In this document: positions 43,494-53,454 of the stretch, piece after piece | How positions within the stretch are numbered: position 1 is the stretch's first letter | Layout: each line of letters begins with the position of its first letter | Origin: Xanthomonas sp. DAR 80977 | GTDB lineage: Bacteria > Pseudomonadota > Gammaproteobacteria > Xanthomonadales > Xanthomonadaceae | Length of the DNA: 64,000 nt | Assembly (NCBI RefSeq): GCF_041240605.1 | Contig: NZ_CP162487.1 | Coordinates: 4,285,001-4,349,000 of the forward strand | Reading direction: 5' to 3' | Translations under genes and position numbers: made by a program | The notes under the pieces: generated by a model | Database searches by the model: none | Seen by the model: only the letters and a program-made list of their open reading frames with translations | Told to the model about the DNA's origin: nothing

Positions 43494-44056
43494 AGCGTCG
43501 CCGCCGCAGCGGGCGTGGCCAGCGCGTGGCACAGCAGCCGGCAACTGCGCAGCGCCAAGGCCTTGCGTTCGGCCTCGTCACTGCCGCGCTGGCAGGCGCC
43601 GAGCATGTCCATCAGCAGGCCCAGGTCCTCGCCGTCCAGACCCGGGCGGCACAGCCCGGCGTCGGTGGCGCGGCGCAGGAACGGCAGCAGGACACCCATC
43701 AGCCGCGCATGCGCCACTTCGATCGCAGGATGGTCGCGCGGCATCGAGCGCCAGTAGTCGGCCAGCGGCGCCGACATCGCGATGTGTTCGGCAACGTCGC
43801 GCAACAGCAGGAACAGGCCGTCGGGGCGCTCGCCGATGTCGCGCGCGCAGCCTTCCAGCCCGTCCAGGGCGCGCTGCATGAGCGCCAGCATCAGGTCCGC
43901 GCGGTCGGCGAAATTGCGGTACAGGGTGGCGCGGCCGACGCCGGAGCGCTCGACCACCAGCTCCAGCGGCGCCAGCACGCCGTGCTCGCAGAACACTTCG
44001 TCGGCCGCGTCGAGCAGCAGGCGGCGGCGTTGGGCGGCATCGGTGCGCAGGTCCAT
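43490..44056 (-). CDS. TetR-family transcriptional regulator
   Basis: Repressor of 188 residues. The N-terminal helix-turn-helix shows RRRLLLDAADEVFCEHGV and LVVERSGVGRATLYRNFADRADLM, the standard TetR DNA-binding signature. The C-terminal ligand domain is not assignable. It is the first gene of the operon with DUF4105 and the lipoprotein hydrolase, so autoregulation of the operon is likely, with the ligand perhaps a lipid or toxic compound. The short region between its start (44056) and ppc's stop (44159) has a candidate operator, acaattttgtccg-like (44071-44084), one of the few AT-rich places here. Confidence 0.9.
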   Translation of the reverse strand: MDLRTDAAQRRRLLLDAADEVFCEHGVLAPLELVVERSGVGRATLYRNFADRADLMLALMQRALDGLEGCARDIGERPDGLFLLLRDVAEHIAMSAPLADYWRSMPRDHPAIEVAHARLMGVLLPFLRRATDAGLCRPGLDGEDLGLLMDMLGACQRGSDEAERKALALRSCRLLCHALATPAAAATL

Positions 44057-44158
44057 GCCGCGGATTATCGGACAATTTTGTCCGCTTGCAAGCCTGACCG
44101 CGTGCCGGTCGCGTCCACCGCTGCGCGCGCGACGCGGCGGCGGCGCTGCCGGCGCCTG

Positions 44159-46876
44159 TCAGCCGGTGTTCTGCACGCCCTGCGAGACGCCGTTGACGCA
44201 GGCCACCAGCGCCCGCAGCAACGCCTCGTCCTCGCCGTCGGTGGCCCGCCAGCGCTGCAGCAGGTCCACCTGCAGCACGCTGATCGGGTCGATGTAGGGA
44301 TTGCGCAGGCGGATCGACAGCGCCAGGCGCGGATCGTGCTGCAGCAGCGAGGCCTGCCCGGTCAGCGCCTTCACCCAGCCCTTGGTCAGGGCCAGTTCGT
44401 CGCGGATGCGCGGGAAGAAGCGCTCGTGCAGCGGCCCGGCCAGGCGCGAAAACATCTCGGCGATGTTGAGGTCGCCCTTGGACAGCACCATCGCGATGTC
44501 GTCGAGGAAGGTGCGGAAGAACGGCCAGTCGGCGGCCATCTCGCGCAGCGTTTCCTCATGGCCGGCCTCCACCGCCGCGCGCAGGCCGCTGCCCACGCCG
44601 TACCAGCCGGGGATCACCGCGCGCGCCTGGCTCCAGGCGAACACCCACGGGATCGCACGCAGGTTGTCCAGCGCCGCGTCCTGGCCCAGCCGCCGCGACG
44701 GCCGCGAGCCCAGGGTCATCCGCTCGATCACGTCGATCGGCGTGGCCAGGCGGAAATAGCGCATGAACTCGGCATCGCCGACGAAACTGCGGTAGGCGCG
44801 GGTGCTGTGCTCGGCGACGATGTCCATCACCGGCCGCCATGCCTCCTCGCGCGCGTCCGGCGCGCGCGGGCGCATGCTCGACAGCAGCACCGCGCCGGTC
44901 ATCTGCTCCAGCGAGCGCAGCGCCAGCGCGCGGATGCCGTACTTGCGGTGGATCACCTCGCCCTGCTCGGTGACGCGCAGGCGGCCATCGACGCTGCCGC
45001 GCGGCGCCGCTTCCAGTGCGCGCGTGGTCTTGCCGCCGCCGCGCACGATGGAACCGCCGCGGCCATGGAAGAAGGTCAGGCGGATGCCGAGTTCGGCGGC
45101 CACCTCGAGCAGTTCCACCTGCGCGCGCTGCAGGCCCCAGCGCGAGGCGGCGATGCCGCCGTCCTTGCCGCTGTCCGAATAGCCGAGCATCACCATCTGC
45201 ACGTCGGCGCGCGCGGCCAGGTGGCGGCGGTAGACCGGATCGGCGAGCAGGTCGCGCAAGGTGTCGGTGCCGCCGCGCAGGTCGTCCACGGTCTCGAACA
45301 GCGGCACGATGTCCAGTGGCACCGCGCCCTCGGCGTCGACCAGGCCGCCGCGCCGCGCCAGCGCGAGCACGGTCAGCACATCGGCGCGGTTGTGCGCCAT
45401 GCTGATGATGTAGCTGCCCAGCGCATCGGCGCCGTGCCGCGTGCGCGCATCGGCGAGCGCGGCGAACACCGCGTCCAGCCGCGCGTTGCCGGCATCGTCG
45501 GGCGCCGCCGGCAGGGTCCGCTCGCCGCCGGCATAGGTGCCGAGCGTGGCCGCGCGTGCCTCGGCCGAGCGCGCCTCCCAATCGTCCTCGCCCAGCGCCG
45601 CGGCGACCGCGCGCGCATGCACGCTGGACTCCTGGCGCACGTCCAGCCGCGCCAGGTGGAAACCGAAGCTGCGCACCCGCCACAACAGGCGGCGCACCGC
45701 GAACCAGCCGGCGTGCAGGCCCTTGTTGGCCTGCAGGCTGTCCAGGATCAGCTGCAGGTCCTGCTCCAGTTCGGCCGGCGCGGCGTAGGCGCCCGGCGCG
45801 TCGTCCAGCGTCGCCTGCAGGCGCGCGCGCATCAGGTCGTTGAGCAGGCGGTACGGCATGTCGCCATGGCGCGGCCGCGAGCGCGCCGCGGCCTCGGGCA
45901 GCAACTGCCGGTAGCGTTCCAGCTGCGCCAGCAACGCATCGCTGACCGCCACCAGCGTGGTCGACTGGCTGAGCAGGCTGGCCAGTTGCCACAGCTCCTT
46001 CAGGTAACGGTCCAGCACCGCGCGGCGCTGCGCGTCGAGCGTGGCGGTGATGGTGCCGGCATCCACGTTCGGATTGCCGTCCATGTCGCCGCCGACCCAG
46101 GTGCCGAACCGCAGCAGCCGCGGCAGCGGCACCGGCTCGCCGTAGGTTTCCTCGATCGCATGCTCCAGGGTCTCGTACATCACCGGGACCACCCGGTACA
46201 GCACCTGGGTCAGGTAGAAGCCGACGTGCTCGCGCTCGTCCTCCACGGTCGGCCGCACCGGCGAGGAATCGGCGGTCTGCCACGACGCGGTCAGCGCCAT
46301 GCGGAAGCGCGCCGCATCGGTGGCGCGCTCGCCGGGCGTGCGCATGCCGTCGAGGTTGTCGACCAGGCTGGCCACCATCAGCTGCTCCTTTTCCAGCAGC
46401 GCGCGGCGCACCGCCTCGGTCGGGTGCGCGGTGAACACCGGCTCCACGTCGATGCGCGGCAGCCATTCGCCCAGTTCCTGCGCGCTCACCCCCTGCGCCT
46501 TGAGCCGGCGCAACGCGTCGTGCAGGCCGTCCGGCTGCGGCGTGTCGGCGCTGTTGCGCTGGTAGTCGCGACGGCGGCGGATGCGGTGCACGCGCTCGGC
46601 GATGTTGACCACCTGGAAATAGGTGCTGAAGGCGCGCACCAGCGCCTCGGCATCGCGCGGCGCGCGCGCGTACAGCTGCTGGCTCAGCGAGGACGGCGGC
46701 GCATCGCTCTCGCGGCGCGCGATCGCGGTGGTGCGGATGGTTTCGATCTCGTCCAGGAACTCCGCAGACACCTGCTCGGCGAGCAGGTCGCCTACCAGCG
46801 CCCCCAATCGGCGTACGTCGTCGCGCAAGGGAATATCGGGCGTGGCAAACACGATGCTGCTGCGGTACTCGTTCAT
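44159..46876 (-). CDS. ppc: Phosphoenolpyruvate carboxylase
   Basis: Anaplerotic enzyme of 905 residues that carboxylates PEP to oxaloacetate. Conserved motifs include VFTAHPTEAVRRALL (catalytic His of the TAHPTE block), GGDMDGNPNVDAGT, VMLGYSDSGKDGGIAASRW, FFHGRGGSIVRGGG and RAIPWVFAWSQ; the closing NTG matches the conserved C terminus of the family. All catalytic residues are visible. The N terminus (MNEYRSSIVFATPDIPLRDDVRRLG) is typical of the Xanthomonas enzyme. It stands alone on the minus strand, head to head with ahcY across a 480-bp region, and about 100 bp separate its 3' end from the TetR start. Confidence 0.96.
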   Translation of the reverse strand: MNEYRSSIVFATPDIPLRDDVRRLGALVGDLLAEQVSAEFLDEIETIRTTAIARRESDAPPSSLSQQLYARAPRDAEALVRAFSTYFQVVNIAERVHRIRRRRDYQRNSADTPQPDGLHDALRRLKAQGVSAQELGEWLPRIDVEPVFTAHPTEAVRRALLEKEQLMVASLVDNLDGMRTPGERATDAARFRMALTASWQTADSSPVRPTVEDEREHVGFYLTQVLYRVVPVMYETLEHAIEETYGEPVPLPRLLRFGTWVGGDMDGNPNVDAGTITATLDAQRRAVLDRYLKELWQLASLLSQSTTLVAVSDALLAQLERYRQLLPEAAARSRPRHGDMPYRLLNDLMRARLQATLDDAPGAYAAPAELEQDLQLILDSLQANKGLHAGWFAVRRLLWRVRSFGFHLARLDVRQESSVHARAVAAALGEDDWEARSAEARAATLGTYAGGERTLPAAPDDAGNARLDAVFAALADARTRHGADALGSYIISMAHNRADVLTVLALARRGGLVDAEGAVPLDIVPLFETVDDLRGGTDTLRDLLADPVYRRHLAARADVQMVMLGYSDSGKDGGIAASRWGLQRAQVELLEVAAELGIRLTFFHGRGGSIVRGGGKTTRALEAAPRGSVDGRLRVTEQGEVIHRKYGIRALALRSLEQMTGAVLLSSMRPRAPDAREEAWRPVMDIVAEHSTRAYRSFVGDAEFMRYFRLATPIDVIERMTLGSRPSRRLGQDAALDNLRAIPWVFAWSQARAVIPGWYGVGSGLRAAVEAGHEETLREMAADWPFFRTFLDDIAMVLSKGDLNIAEMFSRLAGPLHERFFPRIRDELALTKGWVKALTGQASLLQHDPRLALSIRLRNPYIDPISVLQVDLLQRWRATDGEDEALLRALVACVNGVSQGVQNTG

Positions 46877-46998
46877 CGGAAACGCATGGCTCGGCGGTGG
46901 GGGCGCCGCAAGACTAACCCAAAAGTATTAGTCCCTCGCCTGGCGCGGCGACGGTTTCAAAGCGAACCATCGCCGGCCATGCGAGGCGCCCGGGACCT

Positions 46999-47060
46999 GT
47001 GGGAGCGCCTGCAGTCGCGACGACGCCAGGCCAGGCGCGTCGCGACTGCAGCCGTCCCTC
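46999..47060. repeat. REP-like palindrome in ppc-ahcY intergenic region
   Basis: The arms gtgggagcgcctgcagtcgc... (46999-47022) and its imperfect complement cgtcgcgactgcagccgtcc... (47038-47060) are a variant of the dispersed gtgggagcg repeat. It sits about 120 bp downstream of the ppc start side, between the two divergent promoters. Confidence 0.75.
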
Positions 47061-47181
47061 CGGATGCCGGTGCGTGCTCGGCAGCGCTGGCCGATTGACC
47101 ACCCGGCCCAAGGGCGAGACCCCGGCACGGGGCCGCCGCTGGATGACCGGCGTGCACCGCATCCCAGGCCAACCGGCCCCA

Positions 47182-47212
47182 TTCAAGCGCCGCGGCCGGC
47201 AGCCGCTATAAT
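47182..47212 (+). promoter_or_regulatory. Promoter of the ahcY riboswitch transcript
   Basis: A perfect -10 box TATAAT at 47207-47212 places transcription start near 47219, one or two bases before the riboswitch begins. TTCAAG at 47182-47187 is a weak -35 with a 19-bp spacer. Confidence 0.7.
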
Positions 47213-47220
47213 CGGTCACC

Positions 47221-47315
47221 CCTCCGCCGAGGGGCGCTGCGACCGTGTCGATGCGGGGCTCCCGCCTCCAGACCCGGCCAGGCTCGGCGGCAGGCTTGAG
47301 CGACAACGGCGCCCG
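47221..47315 (+). ncRNA. S-adenosylhomocysteine (SAH) riboswitch
   Basis: Leader RNA matching the SAH riboswitch class known upstream of ahcY in beta- and gammaproteobacteria. The conserved core gaggggcgctgc, the block ccaggctcgg and the closing acggcgcc are in the right order. Helix P1 is gggcgc (47232-47237) with gcgccc (47309-47314). The class-defining pseudoknot pairs ccgccgag (47224-47231 region) with ctcggcgg (47283-47290) over eight bases. Binding of SAH should raise ahcY expression so that SAH is removed. It ends 42 bp before the ahcY start. Confidence 0.92.
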
Positions 47316-47356
47316 GACCTTCGCGAGTCTTCTCGCCATTGACCGGAGCACTACCG

Positions 47357-48802
<1,446 letters not shown>

Positions 48803-48841
48803 GTGGTTGGCGGGTCTATCGCCGAACGCTAAAAGCTGAAA

Positions 48842-48872
48842 GAACGGGCGCCGGAAGGCGCCCGTTCTGTTT
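48842..48872 (+). terminator. Terminator of ahcY
   Basis: An 11-bp stem, gaacgggcgcc (48842-48852) and ggcgcccgttc (48857-48867), with a ggaa loop, followed by TGTTT. It lies 39 bp after the ahcY stop. Confidence 0.88.
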
Positions 48873-48956
48873 GATAAAGGCTCGTCTGGAGGAGATATCC
48901 AGACAGCTTCGTCGACTAGTGCAGGTTAGCGACTCGCGAGGGATGGCTGATACGTC

Positions 48957-49514
48957 CTATGGCCGCCAATTCGCATTGCTCTCCCAGAACGCCACGCTGC
49001 GCCGGTAGGCCTCGCGGTCCAGCGCCACGCCCGAGCCGCCCTCCTCCACGCCCAGCGCGTTGCGCAGCATGGTGATCGGCGCCATCGGGATCTCCTGCGG
49101 TTCGGCGGTGTAGAGGCAGCCGACCACGCCCCAGTCGGCCTCGATCGGCGCGCCCTCGCGTGCCAGCTGCTCGCGGCTGTAGAGGATCGGCAGCAGGTAC
49201 GCGGCGACCGGCGGCTCGATGCCTTCGAACCAGCGCACCAGCACCGGCAGTTCCTCCCTGCTGCGCGCTTCGTAGCCGGAACGCAGCAGGCGGCGATTGG
49301 CCTCGGTGATCGGCACGGTCAGGCAGCGGGTGGAGGTCCAGTTGGGATGCACGTGCAGCTTGCAGAACGGCGCGTAACCGTCCAGCACGCGCAGCGGCGC
49401 GGCGTCGTTGAGCTGGCGCTCGAACTGTTCGGGCGTGCAGTCCTGGATCGCGTTGCGGCGAGCGTCGCGCGGGAACAGGCGGGTGCGGGCGAAGGGAGTC
49501 AGGACGATGGACAT
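48957..49514 (-). CDS. DUF3228 family protein
   Basis: Cytoplasmic protein of 185 residues matching, from memory, the DUF3228 family, widespread but uncharacterised: FARTRLFPRD, NAIQDCTPEQF, VLDGYAPFCKLHVHPNWTS, TRCLTVPITEANR, ADWGVVGCLYTAEPQEIPMA and the closing EFW/VAFWESNANWRP. I start it at the ATG 49514 (MSIVLTPFA), where homologues begin; upstream ATGs add unlike sequence. The Cys, His and Asn cluster in PFCKLHVHPNW could be a metal or substrate site, but no reaction is known. It stands alone, converging on ahcY. Confidence 0.82.
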   Translation of the reverse strand: MSIVLTPFARTRLFPRDARRNAIQDCTPEQFERQLNDAAPLRVLDGYAPFCKLHVHPNWTSTRCLTVPITEANRRLLRSGYEARSREELPVLVRWFEGIEPPVAAYLLPILYSREQLAREGAPIEADWGVVGCLYTAEPQEIPMAPITMLRNALGVEEGGSGVALDREAYRRSVAFWESNANWRP

Positions 49515-49650
49515 GGCGGCGACGGGCACGAGGAGTGGGGCAAGCGTAGCGCGCTCGATGCACGATGGGCACCACGACCGCTGCAAACCCGGGCAGAGGC
49601 GTTGATCCGACCAGGCCGCTGTTGCGCCCCGCCTTGTGCAGAAGGAGTTT

Positions 49651-49686
49651 CAACCCCGACGCCTTGCCAGCAAAGCGTCGGGGTTG
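49651..49686. repeat. Perfect 12-bp-arm inverted repeat
   Basis: caaccccgacgc (49651-49662) and gcgtcggggttg (49675-49686) flank 12 bases. It lies between the divergently read DUF3228 promoter region and the M14 gene stop. No U run follows on either strand; it resembles another dispersed palindrome type of xanthomonads. Confidence 0.7.
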
Positions 49687-49774
49687 AACCGCTTCCATAG
49701 GAAAGCCGGTGTGGCGCCGCGTGCAGCCATCGCGCAGACACGCAGCATGTCCCCTACTCCAGGTCCGGCATGTA

Positions 49775-50695
49775 CTAGGGATGCGCCAACGCGTAGTCGA
49801 TCGCCGCACGGATCGCCGCCACCTGCGCGGCATTGCATTGCTCCGGTGTGGCAATTGGGCTGTCGGGGTAGACCTCGGTGGTCGTGGTGTAGCGCGCGTC
49901 GCTGATGCCTGCGCACAACCCCAGTTTCTTCACCGGGTAGTTGATGACGCCGTGCGCCACCACCGGCGAGCCGATGATCTCGCCCTCGGCATCGGCGGGC
50001 GCGATATGGGTGATCTGCGCGACCGCGGCCACCACCGCCTGCTGGAACGCCGGCTGCGGATTCTCGCTGTCGCCGACCAGGTAGAACCCGTCGGGAATGC
50101 CACCGGGCTCGTAGGCGACGCCGTCGCGCGCGGCCAACGCCGGCCGGAACTCGGATTCGTCGCTGTCGGTGGTCTCGTGCAGGTCGATGTGCATCGCGAT
50201 GCGCCCGCGCAGCGGCGCGACCAGCCGCAGCAGCGCGGCCGATTCCTGCGCCGGGCTGTCCTCGCGGAACGACCGGTTGGGATCGATGGCATCCGCATTC
50301 CAGCGATGGATGCGCTCGTAGGCCCACGGACTCACGCACGGCGCCACCAGCAGGTTGGCGCGGCCGGCGTACTCGGACGCGTGGCCTTCGGCGAACTGCA
50401 GCGCACCGTGCACGCCGCTGGTTTCATAGCCATGCACGCCGCCGGTCACCAGCATGCATGGCAGTGCGTCGTCCCACGCGCGGCTGCGCAACGCCAGCAG
50501 CGGATAATGCTCCCCGGCGCCATCCAGCACGCCGTAGTCGACGATCTCCAGCTGCCCGCGCATGCGTTCGATCGCCGCCACCACGTCCGCCTGATAACTG
50601 CGCTGGCGACGCTGCCGCGCCAGCCACGCCGCCTTTTCCGCTTGCCCCCAGGGGATGCCGGGCGTACCGATCGGATAGAAGGTATCGAGTGTCAT
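49775..50695 (-). CDS. M14-family metallocarboxypeptidase
   Basis: Zinc carboxypeptidase-like enzyme of 306 residues (ATG at 50695; another ATG at 50710 adds five residues). The zinc ligands are HGYE (His88, Glu91) in TGGVHGYE and His169 or His173 in MHIDLHET. DPNRSF (138-143) supplies substrate-side Asn and Arg, and Glu274 in TTTEVYP is placed as the catalytic base. The closest types are M14 proteins related to succinylglutamate desuccinylase and aspartoacylase, so the substrate may be an acylated amino acid or peptide. There is no signal peptide, so it is probably cytoplasmic. It stands alone. Confidence 0.85.
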   Translation of the reverse strand: MTLDTFYPIGTPGIPWGQAEKAAWLARQRRQRSYQADVVAAIERMRGQLEIVDYGVLDGAGEHYPLLALRSRAWDDALPCMLVTGGVHGYETSGVHGALQFAEGHASEYAGRANLLVAPCVSPWAYERIHRWNADAIDPNRSFREDSPAQESAALLRLVAPLRGRIAMHIDLHETTDSDESEFRPALAARDGVAYEPGGIPDGFYLVGDSENPQPAFQQAVVAAVAQITHIAPADAEGEIIGSPVVAHGVINYPVKKLGLCAGISDARYTTTTEVYPDSPIATPEQCNAAQVAAIRAAIDYALAHP

Positions 50696-51032
50696 CGTGC
50701 GAGTCCGCATGTGCAGGTGAGGCGGATGACTTTAGCACTGGGAAACGCCGTCTACCGCGACTACGCGAGCTCGCGGCCGCATCGGCATGCATGCCTCGCA
50801 TGCGATGCGCTCGCGCGCCGCACAGCGCCGGCAGAACCGGATACCGATCCCGCTTTGCATCGTCCAATGCAATGAATACGTATGTAGCCCGCGCATGCTG
50901 CGCCGCGATGCGCGCTTAGCATCCACGCAGCGCGGCACGCCGTGTGCTGCGCGTCCGGAAGGGGGCCGGATTTCCCGACGCCACGCATCGCGCTCGGCAT
51001 GCGCGGCGTCCCGACCGAAGGAGATCTGTGTG
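50696..51032. other. Upstream region of the amylase gene with ATACGTAT palindrome
   Basis: Divergent region of about 340 bp between the M14 gene and the amylase gene. It contains TGAATACGTATGTA (50873-50886) with the perfect palindrome ATACGTAT (50876-50883), about 150 bp before the amylase start, a possible LacI-type operator. No REP unit or reading frame with a good start is seen. Confidence 0.45.
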
Positions 51033-52460
51033 ATGCGCGAACTGCCCGCCGCTGCAACCGCTCCAGTGCGCCCGCACCGCTGGCGCACGTTCCTCGTCGG
51101 CCTGCTGTTGACCCTGGCCACCGCCAGCGCCCAGGCCGATGTCATCCTGCACGCCTTCAATTGGCCCTACGCCACCGTGGAGGCGCGGGCGGCGCAGATC
51201 GCCGCGGCCGGCTATCACAAGGTGATGGTGGCGCCGGCCTATCGCTCGCAGGGAAGCGCGTGGTGGGCGCGCTACCAGCCGCAGGACATGCGCGTGATCG
51301 ACAACCCGCTCGGCGACACCGAGGACTTCGCCAGCATGGTGCAGGCGCTGGCCGATGTCGGCGTGGAAACCTATGCCGACGTGGTGCTCAACCACATGGC
51401 CAACGAGGCGGCGACACGTCCGGACCTCAACTACCCCGGCAGCGCGGTGCTGTCGCAGTATGCCTCCGACCCGTCGCGCTACGCATCGCTGCGGCTGTTC
51501 GGCGACCTGTCGGTGAACTTCCTCGGCGCCGGCGACTTCGGTCCGGCGCAATGCATCACCGACTACAACGACGCCTACCAGGTGCGCACCTACCGCATCT
51601 GCGGCGGCGGCAGCGATCCCGGCCTGCCCGACCTGGTCGGCAACGACTGGGTGGTGCAGCAGGAGCGCAGCTATCTGCAGTCGCTGAAGGCGCTGGGCGT
51701 CACCGGCTTCCGCATCGACGCGGCCAAGCACATGACCTTCGACCATCTCAATCGCGTGCTCGACGCCGGCATCCGTTCCGGGGTGCACGTGTTCGGCGAG
51801 GTCATCACCGGCGGCGGCGCCGGCAACGCCGACTACGACCAGTTCCTGGCGCCCTATCTGCAGGCCACGCCGCATGCGGCCTACGATTTCCCGCTGTTCA
51901 ACTCGATCCGCAACGCCTTCGCCTACGGCGGCAGCATGGACCTGCTGGTCGATCCTGGCGCCTACGGCCAGGCGCTGCCCGGCAGTCGCGCGGTGACCTT
52001 CGCCGTCACCCACGACATTCCCAACAACGCCGGCTTCCGCTACGCGATCCTCGACCCGGTCGACGAGACCCTGGCCTATGCGTATCTGCTCGGCCGCGAC
52101 GGCGGCGTGCCGATGGTGTACTCGGACAACAACGAGAGCGGCGACAACCGCTGGGTGGACGCCTACCAGCGCGACGACCTCAAGCGCATGATCGGCTTCC
52201 ACAACGCCGCGCAGGGCAGCGACATGCAGGTGCTGTCGCACGATGCCTGCCACCTGCTGTTCCGCCGCGGCGACCTGGGCATCGTCGGCATCAACAAGTG
52301 CGGCACCGCGGTCAACGCCACGGTGGCGATGAACGGCAGCGTGCTGCGCTGGAACGTGGACTACAGCGACGCGCTCGGCTCCGGCAACGTGGTGCGCATC
52401 TCCAGCGGCAGCTACACCTTCAGCCTGCCGCCGCGGCAGGCGCGGATGTGGAAGCGCTGA
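51033..52460 (+). CDS. Secreted alpha-amylase (GH13)
   Basis: Exported endo-acting alpha-1,4-glucanase of 475 residues. The ATG at 51033 follows AAGGAG by 9 nt; a GTG directly before it is possible. A signal peptide (FLVGLLLTLATASA) is cleaved near QA-DV. GH13 regions in order: ADVVLNHM with His121, GFRIDAAKHM with nucleophile Asp229, VFGEVITG with acid Glu256, VTHDIPNN with Asp328. Four Cys (QC, RICGGG, DACH, NKCG) suggest disulfides. A small C-terminal beta domain closes the chain and there is no starch-binding module. It fits starch breakdown in plant tissue. Alone in its transcript. Confidence 0.93.
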   Translation: MRELPAAATAPVRPHRWRTFLVGLLLTLATASAQADVILHAFNWPYATVEARAAQIAAAGYHKVMVAPAYRSQGSAWWARYQPQDMRVIDNPLGDTEDFASMVQALADVGVETYADVVLNHMANEAATRPDLNYPGSAVLSQYASDPSRYASLRLFGDLSVNFLGAGDFGPAQCITDYNDAYQVRTYRICGGGSDPGLPDLVGNDWVVQQERSYLQSLKALGVTGFRIDAAKHMTFDHLNRVLDAGIRSGVHVFGEVITGGGAGNADYDQFLAPYLQATPHAAYDFPLFNSIRNAFAYGGSMDLLVDPGAYGQALPGSRAVTFAVTHDIPNNAGFRYAILDPVDETLAYAYLLGRDGGVPMVYSDNNESGDNRWVDAYQRDDLKRMIGFHNAAQGSDMQVLSHDACHLLFRRGDLGIVGINKCGTAVNATVAMNGSVLRWNVDYSDALGSGNVVRISSGSYTFSLPPRQARMWKR

Positions 52461-52580
52461 TCCCGCGCGGACGGACCGCAGCAGGCGCCATGGCGTCCGT
52501 TGCGGCCTGGCCATCGCGGACAGCGCCCAGGCGGCGGCCAGGCGTGCAGCCGGGCAGGACGCCCATCAAGGTTTCGCATC

Positions 52581-52600
52581 CATCCGGATGAAGAGATATA
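52581..52600 (+). promoter_or_regulatory. 20-bp element shared by metK and metF leaders (metF copy)
   Basis: CATCCGGATGAAGAGATATA ends 29 bp before the metF ATG and overlaps a possible -10 box TATACT (52597-52602). It contains the perfect palindrome CATCCGGATG. It matches the metK element at 34005-34024 at 15 of 20 positions. Confidence 0.5.
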
Positions 52601-52629
52601 CTCCACGCATCACCTGACGCGCCGCGCCC

Positions 52630-53454
52630 ATGACCGCCATCAGCTTCGAGTTCTATCCGCCCAAGACCGACGAGCAGCGGGCGCAGCTGGACCGCACCGC
52701 CGCACGCCTGAAGGCCTACGCGCCGGAGTACGTGTCGTGCACCTTCGGCGCCGGCGGCTCGACCCTGAGCTACACCTCCGAGACGGTGCGCCACCTCAAG
52801 CAGCATCATGGTTTCGAGGCGGCGCCGCACCTGTCGTGCGTCGGCGGCAGCCGCGAAGAGATCCGCGAATTGCTCAAGCTGTACCGCGCGATCGGCTGCC
52901 GGCGCCTGGTCGCGCTGCGCGGCGACCTGCCCTCGGGCATGGGCCATCCCGGCGACCTGCGCTACGCCGCCGACCTGATCGCCTTCATCCGCGCCGAGCA
53001 CGGCGACGCCTTCCACCTGGAGGTCGGCGCCTATCCGGAAACGCATCCGCAGGCCAGCGACGCGCTGAGCGACCTGCGCCATTTCAAGGCCAAGGTCGAC
53101 GCCGGCGCCGATGGCGCGATCACCCAGTACTTCTACAACGCCGACGCGTATTTCCATTTCGTGGATGCGGTGCGCAAGCTCGGCGTGCAGATCCCGATCG
53201 TGCCGGGGATCATGCCGATCTCCAATTTCAGCCAGCTGCGGCGTTTCTCCGAGCAATGCGGTGCGGAGATCCCGCGCTGGATCGGCAAGCGCATGCAGGC
53301 CTACGGCGACGATGCCGACGCCATCCGCGAGTTCGGCGCCGACCTGGTCGCGTCGCTGTGCGAACGCCTGATCGCCGGCGGCGCGCCGTCGCTGCACTTC
53401 TACACGCTCAACCTGGCCAAGCCCACCGTCGGCGTGCTGTCGCGCCTGGCGTGA
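52630..53454 (+). CDS. metF: Methylenetetrahydrofolate reductase
   Basis: FAD enzyme of 274 residues that makes 5-methyltetrahydrofolate, the methyl donor for methionine synthesis. The N terminus MTAISFEFYPPKTDEQ contains the catalytic Glu of the family (Glu7 here). CTFGAGGS, LRGDLPSGMG with the conserved Asp, FHLEVGAYPETHPQA, AGADGAITQYFYNADAYFHF and VPGIMPISNFSQLRRF follow, all standard. It completes the methyl cycle with metK and ahcY, although four unrelated genes lie between ahcY and metF here. No clear Shine-Dalgarno precedes the ATG; the start is fixed by homology. Confidence 0.96.
   Translation: MTAISFEFYPPKTDEQRAQLDRTAARLKAYAPEYVSCTFGAGGSTLSYTSETVRHLKQHHGFEAAPHLSCVGGSREEIRELLKLYRAIGCRRLVALRGDLPSGMGHPGDLRYAADLIAFIRAEHGDAFHLEVGAYPETHPQASDALSDLRHFKAKVDAGADGAITQYFYNADAYFHFVDAVRKLGVQIPIVPGIMPISNFSQLRRFSEQCGAEIPRWIGKRMQAYGDDADAIREFGADLVASLCERLIAGGAPSLHFYTLNLAKPTVGVLSRLA

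Noticed and set aside
49775..50695. Assignment as aspartoacylase or astE
   Set aside because: The zinc motif fits M14 in general, but no arginine-succinyl pathway gene is adjacent, so I kept the broad name.
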